This document shows, in pieces, positions 44,181-52,566 of a DNA stretch of 64,000 bases. Both the position numbers and the translations under genes were made by a program. Each line of letters starts with the position of its first letter. Position 1 is the stretch's first letter. Source of the DNA: Sedimentitalea sp042687825 (GTDB lineage Bacteria > Pseudomonadota > Alphaproteobacteria > Rhodobacterales > Rhodobacteraceae). The notes under the pieces were generated by a model, which saw only the letters and a list, made by a program, of their open reading frames with translations, did not search any database and was not told the DNA's origin. The DNA lies in NCBI RefSeq assembly GCF_042687825.1, contig NZ_JBHUQE010000007.1, forward strand, positions 93,884 through 157,883, in the 5' to 3' direction.

Positions 44181-44390
44181 TCAGGACAGGCCCGGTGGCA
44201 CGGACCCGAGCCGCGCCAAGCCGGTGCAATGCTTGGCAGATTTCCGATTGCAGTCCGGACAGACCCCGCGTGACAGATTTTTCTTGCATGCGGCAACGTC
44301 CCGTTGCCCGTTTCCATATCTGTCGACACCAATGCACACCGTGCCATCCTCGTGAAATGCGATCCAGGCGCTCGTGTCAGGATCGCCCAT
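44181..44390 (-). CDS. Small cysteine-containing ORF, uncertain
   Basis: 69 residues from the ATG at 44390. The N-terminal half (SAWIAFHEDGTVCIGVDRYG) reads like a beta-hairpin domain, and CPDCNRKSAKHC suggests a metal site. The codon choice is less GC-biased than in neighbours, and the ribosome site (GAAAG) is weak. It may be a real small gene or a chance frame; no family was recognised. The surrounding stretch 44074-44559 shows no other gene. Confidence 0.35.
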   Translation of the reverse strand: MGDPDTSAWIAFHEDGTVCIGVDRYGNGQRDVAACKKNLSRGVCPDCNRKSAKHCTGLARLGSVPPGLS

Positions 44391-44559
44391 AATACTTTCA
44401 ATATAGTAACGCGGCCCTGGTACGGCCAGCAGACGACACGCCGCAGCCGCCCCAAGGACTCACGGAGCGGCTGCAGTCATGTCGCCTCAGAGGTCTGGCC
44501 CGACGCTCTGCCCGGCCGTGCCCGCCAAATCAAAAAGAGAGGCTGAAGGGTCGCGACGA

Positions 44560-45717
44560 TCACGCGCGGTCGGGTTTTTGTCCTGTCAGGTCGGACACGG
44601 TCACCACATCGCAGATGCCATAGCCGTTGAACGCGGTGCCCATCGCCACCGAATAGGCGCCCATGCCGGAAAACAGCACGTAATCGCCAATTTCGCTGGC
44701 GGCCGGCAACTGCAACCCGTCGGGCAGCCGGTCCAGGCTATCGCAGGTCGGGCCATAGACCACGCGCGGCACCATCGCCCCAACGCGCGCGCGTCCGGCG
44801 GCACTGACCACGGCAACCCGCCGGGTCAGGCCCATATCGCGCAGATCGGCCAGCCGGCCATAGATGCCGTCATTCAGAAAGACGGTGCCGCCACCGTTGC
44901 GCAGCCCCTTGATGCGGGTTGCCAGGGTAAAGGCCTCGGCGACCATCGCCCGACCCGGCTCGCAGATCAGACGCGGCGCATCGGCACCAAAGGCCGACAA
45001 TGTCGCACCGTGGATCACCGCAAAGACCGCCTCGAGATCGGGCGCGACACCGGCGCGGTTGGCGGCGAATCCGCCGCCGACATTCAGGCGCGCGATACGG
45101 ACGCCGGCACGCTGCGCGATCCGGGCGGCCTCGGCAATATAGCTGCCCCAGGCCTGGGCATCCTCGCATTGGGTTCCGGGGTGAAAGCACAGCGCCGGCA
45201 CCCGGCCACTTTGCGCGATTACACGCAACAGCTGCGCCGCGGCCTCGGGCGTGGCGCCGAACTTGTCACCGAAATCATAGGCCGCCCCGGAAATCGGTAG
45301 CTTGAAGCGGACGGCGATTTCGGTTCCGCGCGGAACCTGCGCCAGTTTTTCCAGTTCGCCAGCGTCATCAACCGACCAACTGGCCACGCCCATGGCGATG
45401 CCCGCGGCAATCTCGGCCTGCGAGCGCACAGGGTTGTTATAATGCAGAACCGCCTTGGGACAGGCGGCGCGCACGGCCTGCATCTCGGCCGGCGAGGCCA
45501 CGTCAAAGGTGGTGATCCCGGCGGCCACCAGGTTTTGCAGCACTTCGGCACGATCATTGGCCTTGACCGCATAGGTCACCAGACCGTCAAAACCCCGCTG
45601 GAACCGGCGCGCGGTGTCCTGCAGGACCAGCGGCGACAGGTACAGAACGGGATGATCCGGCGCCGTGCGGCGCAGGTGGGTAACGGGATCGGGCCACAGG
45701 GCGGATTGGTTTTGCAT
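44560..45717 (-). CDS. Ornithine/lysine decarboxylase, eukaryotic (fold III) type
   Basis: 385 residues from the ATG at 45717. PLP-binding Lys52 in VTYAVKAND, the phosphate loop NVGGGFAAN near 201-209, CEPGRAMVAEA near 235-245 and the catalytic Cys in YGPTCDSLD near 318-326 define the alanine racemase-fold decarboxylases. It makes putrescine from ornithine (or cadaverine from lysine), complementing the polyamine uptake genes at 22-30 kb. Divergent from a Lrp regulator, which suggests amino-acid control. Confidence 0.92.
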   Translation of the reverse strand: MQNQSALWPDPVTHLRRTAPDHPVLYLSPLVLQDTARRFQRGFDGLVTYAVKANDRAEVLQNLVAAGITTFDVASPAEMQAVRAACPKAVLHYNNPVRSQAEIAAGIAMGVASWSVDDAGELEKLAQVPRGTEIAVRFKLPISGAAYDFGDKFGATPEAAAQLLRVIAQSGRVPALCFHPGTQCEDAQAWGSYIAEAARIAQRAGVRIARLNVGGGFAANRAGVAPDLEAVFAVIHGATLSAFGADAPRLICEPGRAMVAEAFTLATRIKGLRNGGGTVFLNDGIYGRLADLRDMGLTRRVAVVSAAGRARVGAMVPRVVYGPTCDSLDRLPDGLQLPAASEIGDYVLFSGMGAYSVAMGTAFNGYGICDVVTVSDLTGQKPDRA

Positions 45718-45822
45718 GACAAGCACCTTGAAGTTTCTTCTATCTTGCGCCGCTTTCCCGTCGATTTCATGCGGCACTTAGACTATAGTGACGGCAATTT
45801 TCGTCGATCCGCCGAGAAGCCC

Positions 45823-46257
45823 ATGCAATTAGACGAAACCGATCAAAAACTGCTGACATTGCTGCGGGACAATGCCCGTGCGCCGGTGGCCCAGCTGGCC
45901 CGCCGCCTGGGGCTGGCCCGCACCACGGTCCAGGCCCGGATCGAACGTCTGGAAAATACCGGCGCCATCGTCGGCTATACCTTGCGCACGGGCGCGGCAA
46001 CGCGGGCGCCACTGCGCGCCACGGTGCTGATCTCGATTGAGCCGCGCAGCGGACCGGTTGTGCTGGGACGCCTGAAATCGCTGCCCGGGGTCGAAACCGT
46101 GCACACCACATCGGGTCGATTCGACCTGCTGGTCCAGGTCACAGCCGCCACCACCAGCGAGTTGGACGACACGCTGGACCATATCGGAGAGGCCCGCGGC
46201 GTGCGCAGCTCGGAAAGCCTGATTCACCTAGCCACCAAGATCGACCGCACCCGATAG
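45823..46257 (+). CDS. Lrp/AsnC-family regulator
   Basis: 144 residues from the ATG at 45823. HTH segment LDETDQKLLTLLRDNARAPVA followed by LARRLGLARTTVQARIERLE (in part); RAM domain with GVETVHTTSGRFDLLVQV. The protein is divergent from the ornithine decarboxylase and is its likely regulator. The frame is open back to 45442, but that portion is antisense to the decarboxylase gene. Confidence 0.88.
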   Translation: MQLDETDQKLLTLLRDNARAPVAQLARRLGLARTTVQARIERLENTGAIVGYTLRTGAATRAPLRATVLISIEPRSGPVVLGRLKSLPGVETVHTTSGRFDLLVQVTAATTSELDDTLDHIGEARGVRSSESLIHLATKIDRTR

Positions 46258-46383
46258 GCGCCGCCGCATCCAAAGCCGCCGCCATCGACGGCGGCACGGC
46301 GCGGCAAAGAAAACCGGGCCAGCCGCCTTTCCCTTGCGCGCCGGTTTGGTTAGATGAAACCCGACCAAAAAGGGATCATTTCG

Positions 46384-49300
46384 ATGGCGATGGAAAAGAC
46401 CTTCAACGCAGCCGAGGCCGAGGACCGCCTGTACAAGGCCTGGGAGGAGTCCGGCTGTTTCACCGCCGGGGCCAATGCCTCGCGCGCCGAAACCTATTGC
46501 ATCATGATTCCGCCGCCCAACGTGACCGGCAGCCTGCATATGGGGCACGCGTTCAACAACACGCTGCAGGACATCCTGATCCGCTGGCACCGCATGCGCG
46601 GCTTTGACACGCTGTGGCAGCCCGGCCAGGATCATGCCGGCATCGCCACGCAGATGGTGGTCGAGCGCAAACTGGCCGCCGAACAGCAGCCCTCGCGCCG
46701 GGAACTGGGCCGCGATGCGTTTCTGGACAAGGTCTGGGAATGGAAGGCCGAAAGCGGCGACACCATCGTCAATCAGCTGAAACGGCTGGGCGCGTCCTGC
46801 GACTGGTCGCGCAACGCCTTTACCATGTCCGGCGCTCCGGGATCGCCCGAGGGCGAAGAGGGCAATTTCCACGACGCGGTGATCAAGGTCTTTGTGGACA
46901 TGCACAAGAAGGGCCTGATCTATCGCGGCAAGCGGTTGGTCAACTGGGACCCGCATTTCGAGACCGCGATTTCCGATCTCGAGGTCGAGAATATCGAGGT
47001 CGCGGGCCATATGTGGCATTTCAAATACCCGCTGGCCGGCGGCGAAACCTATGAATATGTCGAAAAGGATGCCGACGGCAACGTCACCCTGCGCGAGACA
47101 CGGGACTATATTGCCATTGCCACAACCCGCCCCGAAACCATGCTGGGCGACGGTGCGGTCGCGGTTCACCCGTCGGATGAGCGTTACGCGCCAATTGTCG
47201 GCAAACTCTGCGAAATTCCGGTCGGTCCGAAAGAACACCGGCGGATGATCCCGATCATCACCGACGCCTATCCGGATCCGGATTTCGGCTCGGGCGCGGT
47301 CAAGATCACCGGCGCGCATGATTTCAACGACAACGGTGTCGCGCTGCGCAACAACATCCCGCTTTACAGCCTGATGGACACCAAGGGCGCGATGCGCAGC
47401 GACGGGCTGCCCTATGAGCAGGCCGCCAGCCGGGCGCAGTCGATCGCCGAAGGCGCGGAACCGCCGGCGGATGTCACCGAGATCAACCTGGTGCCCGAGG
47501 AATATCGCGGGCTCGACCGGTTCGAGGCGCGCAAAAAGGTCATCGAGGACATCAACGCCGAGGGGCTGGCCGTCATGGTGCCGGGCGAAGACGGCCCGGT
47601 GCCGCTGGTCGAGAACAAGCCGGTGATGCAGCCCTTTGGCGACCGCTCCAAGGTGGTGATCGAGCCGATGCTGACCAACCAGTGGTTCGTGGACACCGCC
47701 AAGATCGTCGGCCCGGCCATCGACGCGGTCCGCAACGGCGACACACAGATCCTGCCCGAGCGCGATGCCAAGGTCTATTTCCACTGGCTGGAAAACATCG
47801 AGCCCTGGTGTATCAGTCGCCAGCTGTGGTGGGGCCACCAGATCCCGGTCTGGTACGGGCTGAACCTGGGCTATCACGAGGCGATCGGCGCGGATGGCGA
47901 GCTGGATTATGTCGAACTGCACAAGCTGCTGATGCGCGGCGGCATGGTGCATGCGGGCGACATGTCCCATTGCGCGCCCGATTTCGCGGCCGTGCAGGAC
48001 GCGTTCCGCGACGACATCGCCGACACGCCGGTGCCGATCAACCATGCCGCCATCGTCGAGGTGGCCGACAAGCACGAGGCCATTCATCAATTGGCGGAAT
48101 GCCTGGCGCAATACGCGCTGGATCAGGACCCGACCAAGCTGATCTATCCGGTGTGGCGCGACCCCGACGTTTTGGACACCTGGTTCTCGTCCGGCCTGTG
48201 GCCGATCGGCACCCTGGGCTGGCCCGAGGAAACGCCGGAACTGAAAAAGTATTTCCCTACCAATACCTTGGTGACCGGTTTTGACATCATTTTCTTCTGG
48301 GTCGCCCGGATGATGATGATGCAATATGCCGTGGTCGGGCAAAAGCCCTTTGACACCGTCTATGTGCATGCGCTGGTGCGCGACGAAAAGGGCAAGAAGA
48401 TGTCCAAGTCGCTGGGCAACGTTCTGGACCCGCTCGAGCTGATCGACGAATACGGTGCCGATGCGGTGCGGTTCACCCTGACGGCGATGGCCGCCATGGG
48501 GCGCGACCTGAAATTGTCGACGCAACGCATTGCCGGATATCGGAATTTCGGCACCAAGCTGTGGAACGCCATGCGCTTTGCCGAGATGAACGAGGTGTTC
48601 ACGGCGCCCGAAACCGGCCTGCCGCAACCCGAGCAGACGCTGAACAAGTGGATCATTGGCGAGACCGCCAAGGTGCGTGTCGAGGTCGACGAGGCGCTTG
48701 AGAATTTCCGGTTCAACGACGCCGCCAACGCGCTGTATGCCTTTGTCTGGGGCAAGGTCTGCGACTGGTATGTCGAGTTTTCCAAACCGCTGCTGCAAGA
48801 GGACAATCCGGCGCGCGCCGAGACCCGGGCCACGATGAAATGGGTGCTGGACCAGTGCCTGATCCTGCTGCACCCGATCATGCCGTTCATCACCGAGGAA
48901 CTGTGGCAGACATCGGGCACCCGGCCCAAGATGCTGGTTCATGGCGACTGGCCGACCTATGGCACCGATCTGGTGGACGCGCAGGCGGATCACGAGATGA
49001 ACTGGGTCATCGGTCTGATCGAAGCCGTGCGCTCGGCCCGGGCGCAGATGCATGTGCCCGCCGGCCTGCATGTGCCGATGCTGGTCACCCGTATCGACGC
49101 CCGCGGCCGCGCGGCCTGGCAGCGCAACGAGGCGCTGATCCGGCGGCTGGCCCGCATCGAAAGCCTGACCGAGACCGACAGCCTGCCCAAAGGCACCGTA
49201 TCGATCCACGCCGAGGGCGCCAGTTTCGGTCTGCCGCTGGCCGGCATCATCGACATCGATCAGGAAAAGGCGCGGCTGGAAAAGACGCTGGGCAAGCTGG

Positions 49301-49461
49301 CCAAGGAACTGGGCGGACTGCGCGGCCGGCTGAAGAACCCGAAATTCGCCGCCAGCGCGCCGGCCGAGGTGGTCGAAGAGACCCGCGCCAACCTGGCCGC
49401 CCGCGAGGAAGAGGAAGCCAAGATCAAGGACGCCCTGGCGCGGCTGGCCGAACTGGCCTGA
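46384..49461 (+). CDS. valS: Valine-tRNA ligase
   Basis: 1025 residues from the ATG at 46384, eight bases after AGGGA; an upstream ATG at 46354 is open. The class I synthetase motifs are HMGH at 52-55 and KMSKS at 672-676, with the editing domain between and a C-terminal coiled coil (LEKTLGKLAKELGGLRGRLK). Charges tRNA-Val. In Caulobacter valS lies next to popZ and tolC; here these lie 9-15 kb away in opposite orientation. Confidence 0.97.
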   Translation: MAMEKTFNAAEAEDRLYKAWEESGCFTAGANASRAETYCIMIPPPNVTGSLHMGHAFNNTLQDILIRWHRMRGFDTLWQPGQDHAGIATQMVVERKLAAEQQPSRRELGRDAFLDKVWEWKAESGDTIVNQLKRLGASCDWSRNAFTMSGAPGSPEGEEGNFHDAVIKVFVDMHKKGLIYRGKRLVNWDPHFETAISDLEVENIEVAGHMWHFKYPLAGGETYEYVEKDADGNVTLRETRDYIAIATTRPETMLGDGAVAVHPSDERYAPIVGKLCEIPVGPKEHRRMIPIITDAYPDPDFGSGAVKITGAHDFNDNGVALRNNIPLYSLMDTKGAMRSDGLPYEQAASRAQSIAEGAEPPADVTEINLVPEEYRGLDRFEARKKVIEDINAEGLAVMVPGEDGPVPLVENKPVMQPFGDRSKVVIEPMLTNQWFVDTAKIVGPAIDAVRNGDTQILPERDAKVYFHWLENIEPWCISRQLWWGHQIPVWYGLNLGYHEAIGADGELDYVELHKLLMRGGMVHAGDMSHCAPDFAAVQDAFRDDIADTPVPINHAAIVEVADKHEAIHQLAECLAQYALDQDPTKLIYPVWRDPDVLDTWFSSGLWPIGTLGWPEETPELKKYFPTNTLVTGFDIIFFWVARMMMMQYAVVGQKPFDTVYVHALVRDEKGKKMSKSLGNVLDPLELIDEYGADAVRFTLTAMAAMGRDLKLSTQRIAGYRNFGTKLWNAMRFAEMNEVFTAPETGLPQPEQTLNKWIIGETAKVRVEVDEALENFRFNDAANALYAFVWGKVCDWYVEFSKPLLQEDNPARAETRATMKWVLDQCLILLHPIMPFITEELWQTSGTRPKMLVHGDWPTYGTDLVDAQADHEMNWVIGLIEAVRSARAQMHVPAGLHVPMLVTRIDARGRAAWQRNEALIRRLARIESLTETDSLPKGTVSIHAEGASFGLPLAGIIDIDQEKARLEKTLGKLAKELGGLRGRLKNPKFAASAPAEVVEETRANLAAREEEEAKIKDALARLAELA

Positions 49462-49513
49462 CACGCCGGGCGCGCCCCTCGCCCTGGCGGCGGTTCTGCG
49501 CGATCCTGCCGGT

Positions 49514-49846
49514 ATGATGACACCGCTGCGCAACCTGATCGAACGTCAGATCCTCAAGGCCCGCGCCGAGGGCAGGCTGACGGGCCTGCAGGGCGAGGGC
49601 CAGCCCTTGCCCGACCGTCCCGAGGCGGCGCTGGTCGATCCCGGTGTTGCGGTCGGCATGCGGATCATGGCCGAGGCAGGCGTCAGACCCGAAGAGTTCC
49701 GCCTGAAAGAAGAATTGCAGGCCGCCCGCGCCGCTTTGGCCGCGATGGAAAGCACCGCAGATCGCAAGGCCGCGATGCGCCGGATCGCCGATCTGGAAAT
49801 GCGCTACAACAGGACCCGCGACGCCCGCCGCGCCTTTTTCCGCTGA
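49514..49846 (+). CDS. DUF1992 (DnaJC28-like) protein
   Basis: 110 residues. The family block LIERQILKARAEGRLTGLQG, GQPLPDRPEAAL and a helical C-terminus (MRRIADLEMRYNRTRDARRAF) match DUF1992, found in DnaJC28 of animals and as stand-alone bacterial proteins. Function unknown. It follows valS by 52 bases and may be on the same transcript. Confidence 0.8.
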   Translation: MMTPLRNLIERQILKARAEGRLTGLQGEGQPLPDRPEAALVDPGVAVGMRIMAEAGVRPEEFRLKEELQAARAALAAMESTADRKAAMRRIADLEMRYNRTRDARRAFFR

Positions 49847-49883
49847 CACGCGGGCGCACGACTGCCCCTGCCCACGTCACGTC

Positions 49884-50666
49884 CTAGTCGAATTTCGGGG
49901 CCCGCCCCTGCATTTGCGCAGCGATCACTTCCATTTGCTCGGGCTTGCCGATCAACCCGACGGATTCGCGGGATTCCGCCATCAACACGTCGGCGCGGCC
50001 CTTGGATTCCGCCACCTCGATCAGCCGCTTGGCGGCACGGATCGCTGACGGGCTCTTGCGGACGATCTCGGCGGCCAGATCCTGCGCCGCCAGCACCGCA
50101 TCGTCGGCCAGAGAGGTCACCAGCCCCCAGCGTTCGGCCTGTTCCGCCGACACTGGCCGCGCCGTATAGGTCAGCTGCCGCAGCACGTCCGAGCGCACCA
50201 GATCCGGCAACAGCGCCATGCCGCCCATATCGGGCACCAACCCCCATTTCAGTTCCATCAGGGCCAACTGGGTATCCGGGGCGGCAATCCGAATATCGGC
50301 CCCCAATGCCACCTGCAACCCGCCGCCATAGACCGAGCCATGCAGCGCGGCGATCACCGGCACCGGCACCCGGCGCCAGCACATGGCGCATTCCTGCAGA
50401 CTGTTGGTCTCGCCATGGCTGCGTTCCATCAGCCAGGCCTCGGGATCGATCTGACCCATCTTGGCAAAGCTGGCCAGATCCAGACCGGCGCAGAAACTCT
50501 TGCCCTCGCCCGACAGGATGACCGCGCGCGCTTCCGAGGCGGCCACCTCCTGACCGGCATTGACGATGGCCTCGATCATGGCATCGTCCAGCGCGTTCAT
50601 CTTGTCGCCCCGGGTCAGGGTGACCCGGGCAATGTGATCCTTGTACTCGACGGAAACGCGCGCCAT
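49884..50666 (-). CDS. Crotonase/enoyl-CoA hydratase family protein
   Basis: 260 residues from the ATG at 50666 with GGAGG upstream. Crotonase oxyanion-hole segments: LSGEGKSFCAGLDLASF near 51-67 and ALHGSVYGGGLQVALGADIRIA near 104-125 (in part). The usual catalytic Glu of hydratases lies within a VPDMGG region (Asp/Met instead), so the reaction may be different. The substrate is not given; no beta-oxidation partner is nearby. Confidence 0.87.
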   Translation of the reverse strand: MARVSVEYKDHIARVTLTRGDKMNALDDAMIEAIVNAGQEVAASEARAVILSGEGKSFCAGLDLASFAKMGQIDPEAWLMERSHGETNSLQECAMCWRRVPVPVIAALHGSVYGGGLQVALGADIRIAAPDTQLALMELKWGLVPDMGGMALLPDLVRSDVLRQLTYTARPVSAEQAERWGLVTSLADDAVLAAQDLAAEIVRKSPSAIRAAKRLIEVAESKGRADVLMAESRESVGLIGKPEQMEVIAAQMQGRAPKFD

Positions 50667-50814
50667 TTCGACCTCCAGTGCTGTGCCGGGCCATCTGACC
50701 GCATTCCCCGGCGCAATGCCAGCCGGACGTGGGGGCATTTGGTTCGTCGGGTGCCGCCGCATTTACAATGTGCCGATCTGGCGGCATGCTTGTCCGACCG
50801 TGAACAGGCCCGCC

Positions 50815-51237
50815 ATGACCGAGACCGATCCCGCCCCGACCACCACTGCCGCCCATGGCGGCAAGGGCGCGCCGATGCGCCGGCTGATGTGGAATATCCT
50901 GGGCTGCGCGGCGCTGGCCCTGGGCCTGATCGGCGTGGTGCTGCCGGTCCTGCCGACGACGCCTTTCGTGATCCTGGCAGCCTTTGCCTTTTCCAACGGG
51001 TCACCCCGACTGCGAAACTGGCTGACCTCGCATCGGGTGTTTGGCCCGCTGATTGCCGAGTGGGAGGCCTATGGCGCCATTCCCCGCCCGGTCAAGCGCC
51101 TGGCCTGCGCGGTCATGGCGCTGGCCTTCGGCGCCAGCCTGCTGGCCGGGCTTCCGACGGTTGTTCTGATCGTACAGGCGCTGGCGCTGGGGGCGGCGGC
51201 GACCTATGTGCTGACCCGGCCCGACGGACCGCGCTGA
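50815..51237 (+). CDS. DUF454 (YbaN) membrane protein
   Basis: 140 residues. Family signature LGLIGVVLPVLPTTPFVIL near 41-59, then FAFSNGSPRLRNWL and a second helical pair (AVMALAFGASLLAGL). Small inner-membrane protein of unknown role. Start at 50815; a GTG at 50800 and later ATG at 50875 are alternatives. Confidence 0.85.
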   Translation: MTETDPAPTTTAAHGGKGAPMRRLMWNILGCAALALGLIGVVLPVLPTTPFVILAAFAFSNGSPRLRNWLTSHRVFGPLIAEWEAYGAIPRPVKRLACAVMALAFGASLLAGLPTVVLIVQALALGAAATYVLTRPDGPR

Positions 51238-51279
51238 GCCGGACTTGCAGGGCGGTCGGCGCTGCGGTTAACTGCGCCC

Positions 51280-52386
51280 ATGACATCCCCGCGATATACC
51301 CCGCTGGCCCAATCCCTGCCCGCCACCGTGCCCTTTGTCGGCCCGGAAACCCAGGAGCGGCAACGCGGCGCGCCATTTCTGGCCCGGCTGGGCGCCAACG
51401 AAAACGGCTTTGGCCCCTCGCCCCGCGCCATCGCCGCCATGCGCGCCGCGGCCGCGGATATCTGGATGTATGGCGATCCCGAGAACCACGACCTGCGCCA
51501 CGCACTGGCGGCGTTTCACAACGTGACACCGGCCCATGTCGTCGTCGGCGAGGGGATCGACGGGTTGCTGGGCTATCTGGTGCGGCTGATCGTCGGACCC
51601 GGTGACGCGGTGGTGACCTCGGATGGGGCCTATCCGACGTTCAACTATCATGTGGCCGGGTTTGGCGGCGTGCTGCACAAGGTGCCCTATGTCGCGGACC
51701 GCGAAGACCCCGCCAGTCTGTTCGCCAAGGCCGCCGAGGTGGATGCAAAGCTGGTCTATCTGGCCAATCCCGACAACCCCATGGGCAGTTGGCACAAGGG
51801 TGCGGACATCGTCGCGGCGATGCGCGACCTGCCGGCGGGCTGCCTGCTGGTGCTGGACGAGGCCTATGCCGAATGCGCGCCGGCCGGCACCGCCGTGTCC
51901 ATCGCGCCCGACGATGCCCGCCTGATCCGCATGCGCACCTTTTCCAAGGCTTATGGCATGGCCGGGGCCCGTGTCGGCTATGCCTTGGGTGCCCCGGACC
52001 TGATTGCCGCGTTTGACAAGGTGCGCAACCATTTCGGCATGAACCGTGCTGCACAGGCCGGGGCGCTGGCCGCGCTGGCCGATACCGGCTGGCTGACGCA
52101 TGTCCGACAGGAAATCGACACGGCCCGCGCCCGCATCGCCGGGATCGCCCGCGAAAACGGTCTGACACCGCTGCCTTCGGCGGCGAATTTCGTCGCCATC
52201 GATTGCGGCCGGGACGCGGCCTTTGCGCAGTCGGTTCTGCAGCACCTCACCACTCTGGGGATCTTCGTGCGCATGCCGTTTGCCGCCCCGCAGAACCGCT
52301 GTATCCGCGTCAGTTGCGGCGCGTCTGCCGATCTGGATGCCTTTGCCGCGGCGCTGCCACAGGCGCTGGCAAACGCGCGGGGTTGA
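51280..52386 (+). CDS. Histidinol-phosphate aminotransferase-like PLP enzyme
   Basis: 368 residues, fold type I. The motifs are GANENGFGPSPRA near 34-46, LANPDNPMGSW near 161-171, VLDEAYAECAP near 191-201 and the PLP-lysine in TFSKAYGMAGARVGYALG near 221-238. It resembles HisC, which transaminates histidinol phosphate, but many paralogues act on other amino acids, and no his genes are here. Monocistronic or with the upstream DUF454 gene. Confidence 0.85.
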   Translation: MTSPRYTPLAQSLPATVPFVGPETQERQRGAPFLARLGANENGFGPSPRAIAAMRAAAADIWMYGDPENHDLRHALAAFHNVTPAHVVVGEGIDGLLGYLVRLIVGPGDAVVTSDGAYPTFNYHVAGFGGVLHKVPYVADREDPASLFAKAAEVDAKLVYLANPDNPMGSWHKGADIVAAMRDLPAGCLLVLDEAYAECAPAGTAVSIAPDDARLIRMRTFSKAYGMAGARVGYALGAPDLIAAFDKVRNHFGMNRAAQAGALAALADTGWLTHVRQEIDTARARIAGIARENGLTPLPSAANFVAIDCGRDAAFAQSVLQHLTTLGIFVRMPFAAPQNRCIRVSCGASADLDAFAAALPQALANARG

Positions 52387-52566
52387 TCAATGTCTGGTCA
52401 GCCCTGTTTCGGTTTCGGCGGACCAACCAGGGGCGGGCCACGTCCGAAACGCCGCACCGGCGGCGCGACGTTCAGGCGGGTTGCGCCAATTTCCCCAGTC
52501 GCTTAAATGGCAGGATCACCTGTCTCACGGGTCCGCGGGGCCCTTCCACGAACGGATCAGTCCCTT

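Noticed and set aside
46228..49533. 1101-codon open frame antisense to valS
   Set aside because: High GC content leaves long antisense frames; valS on the plus strand has all synthetase motifs and this frame shows none.
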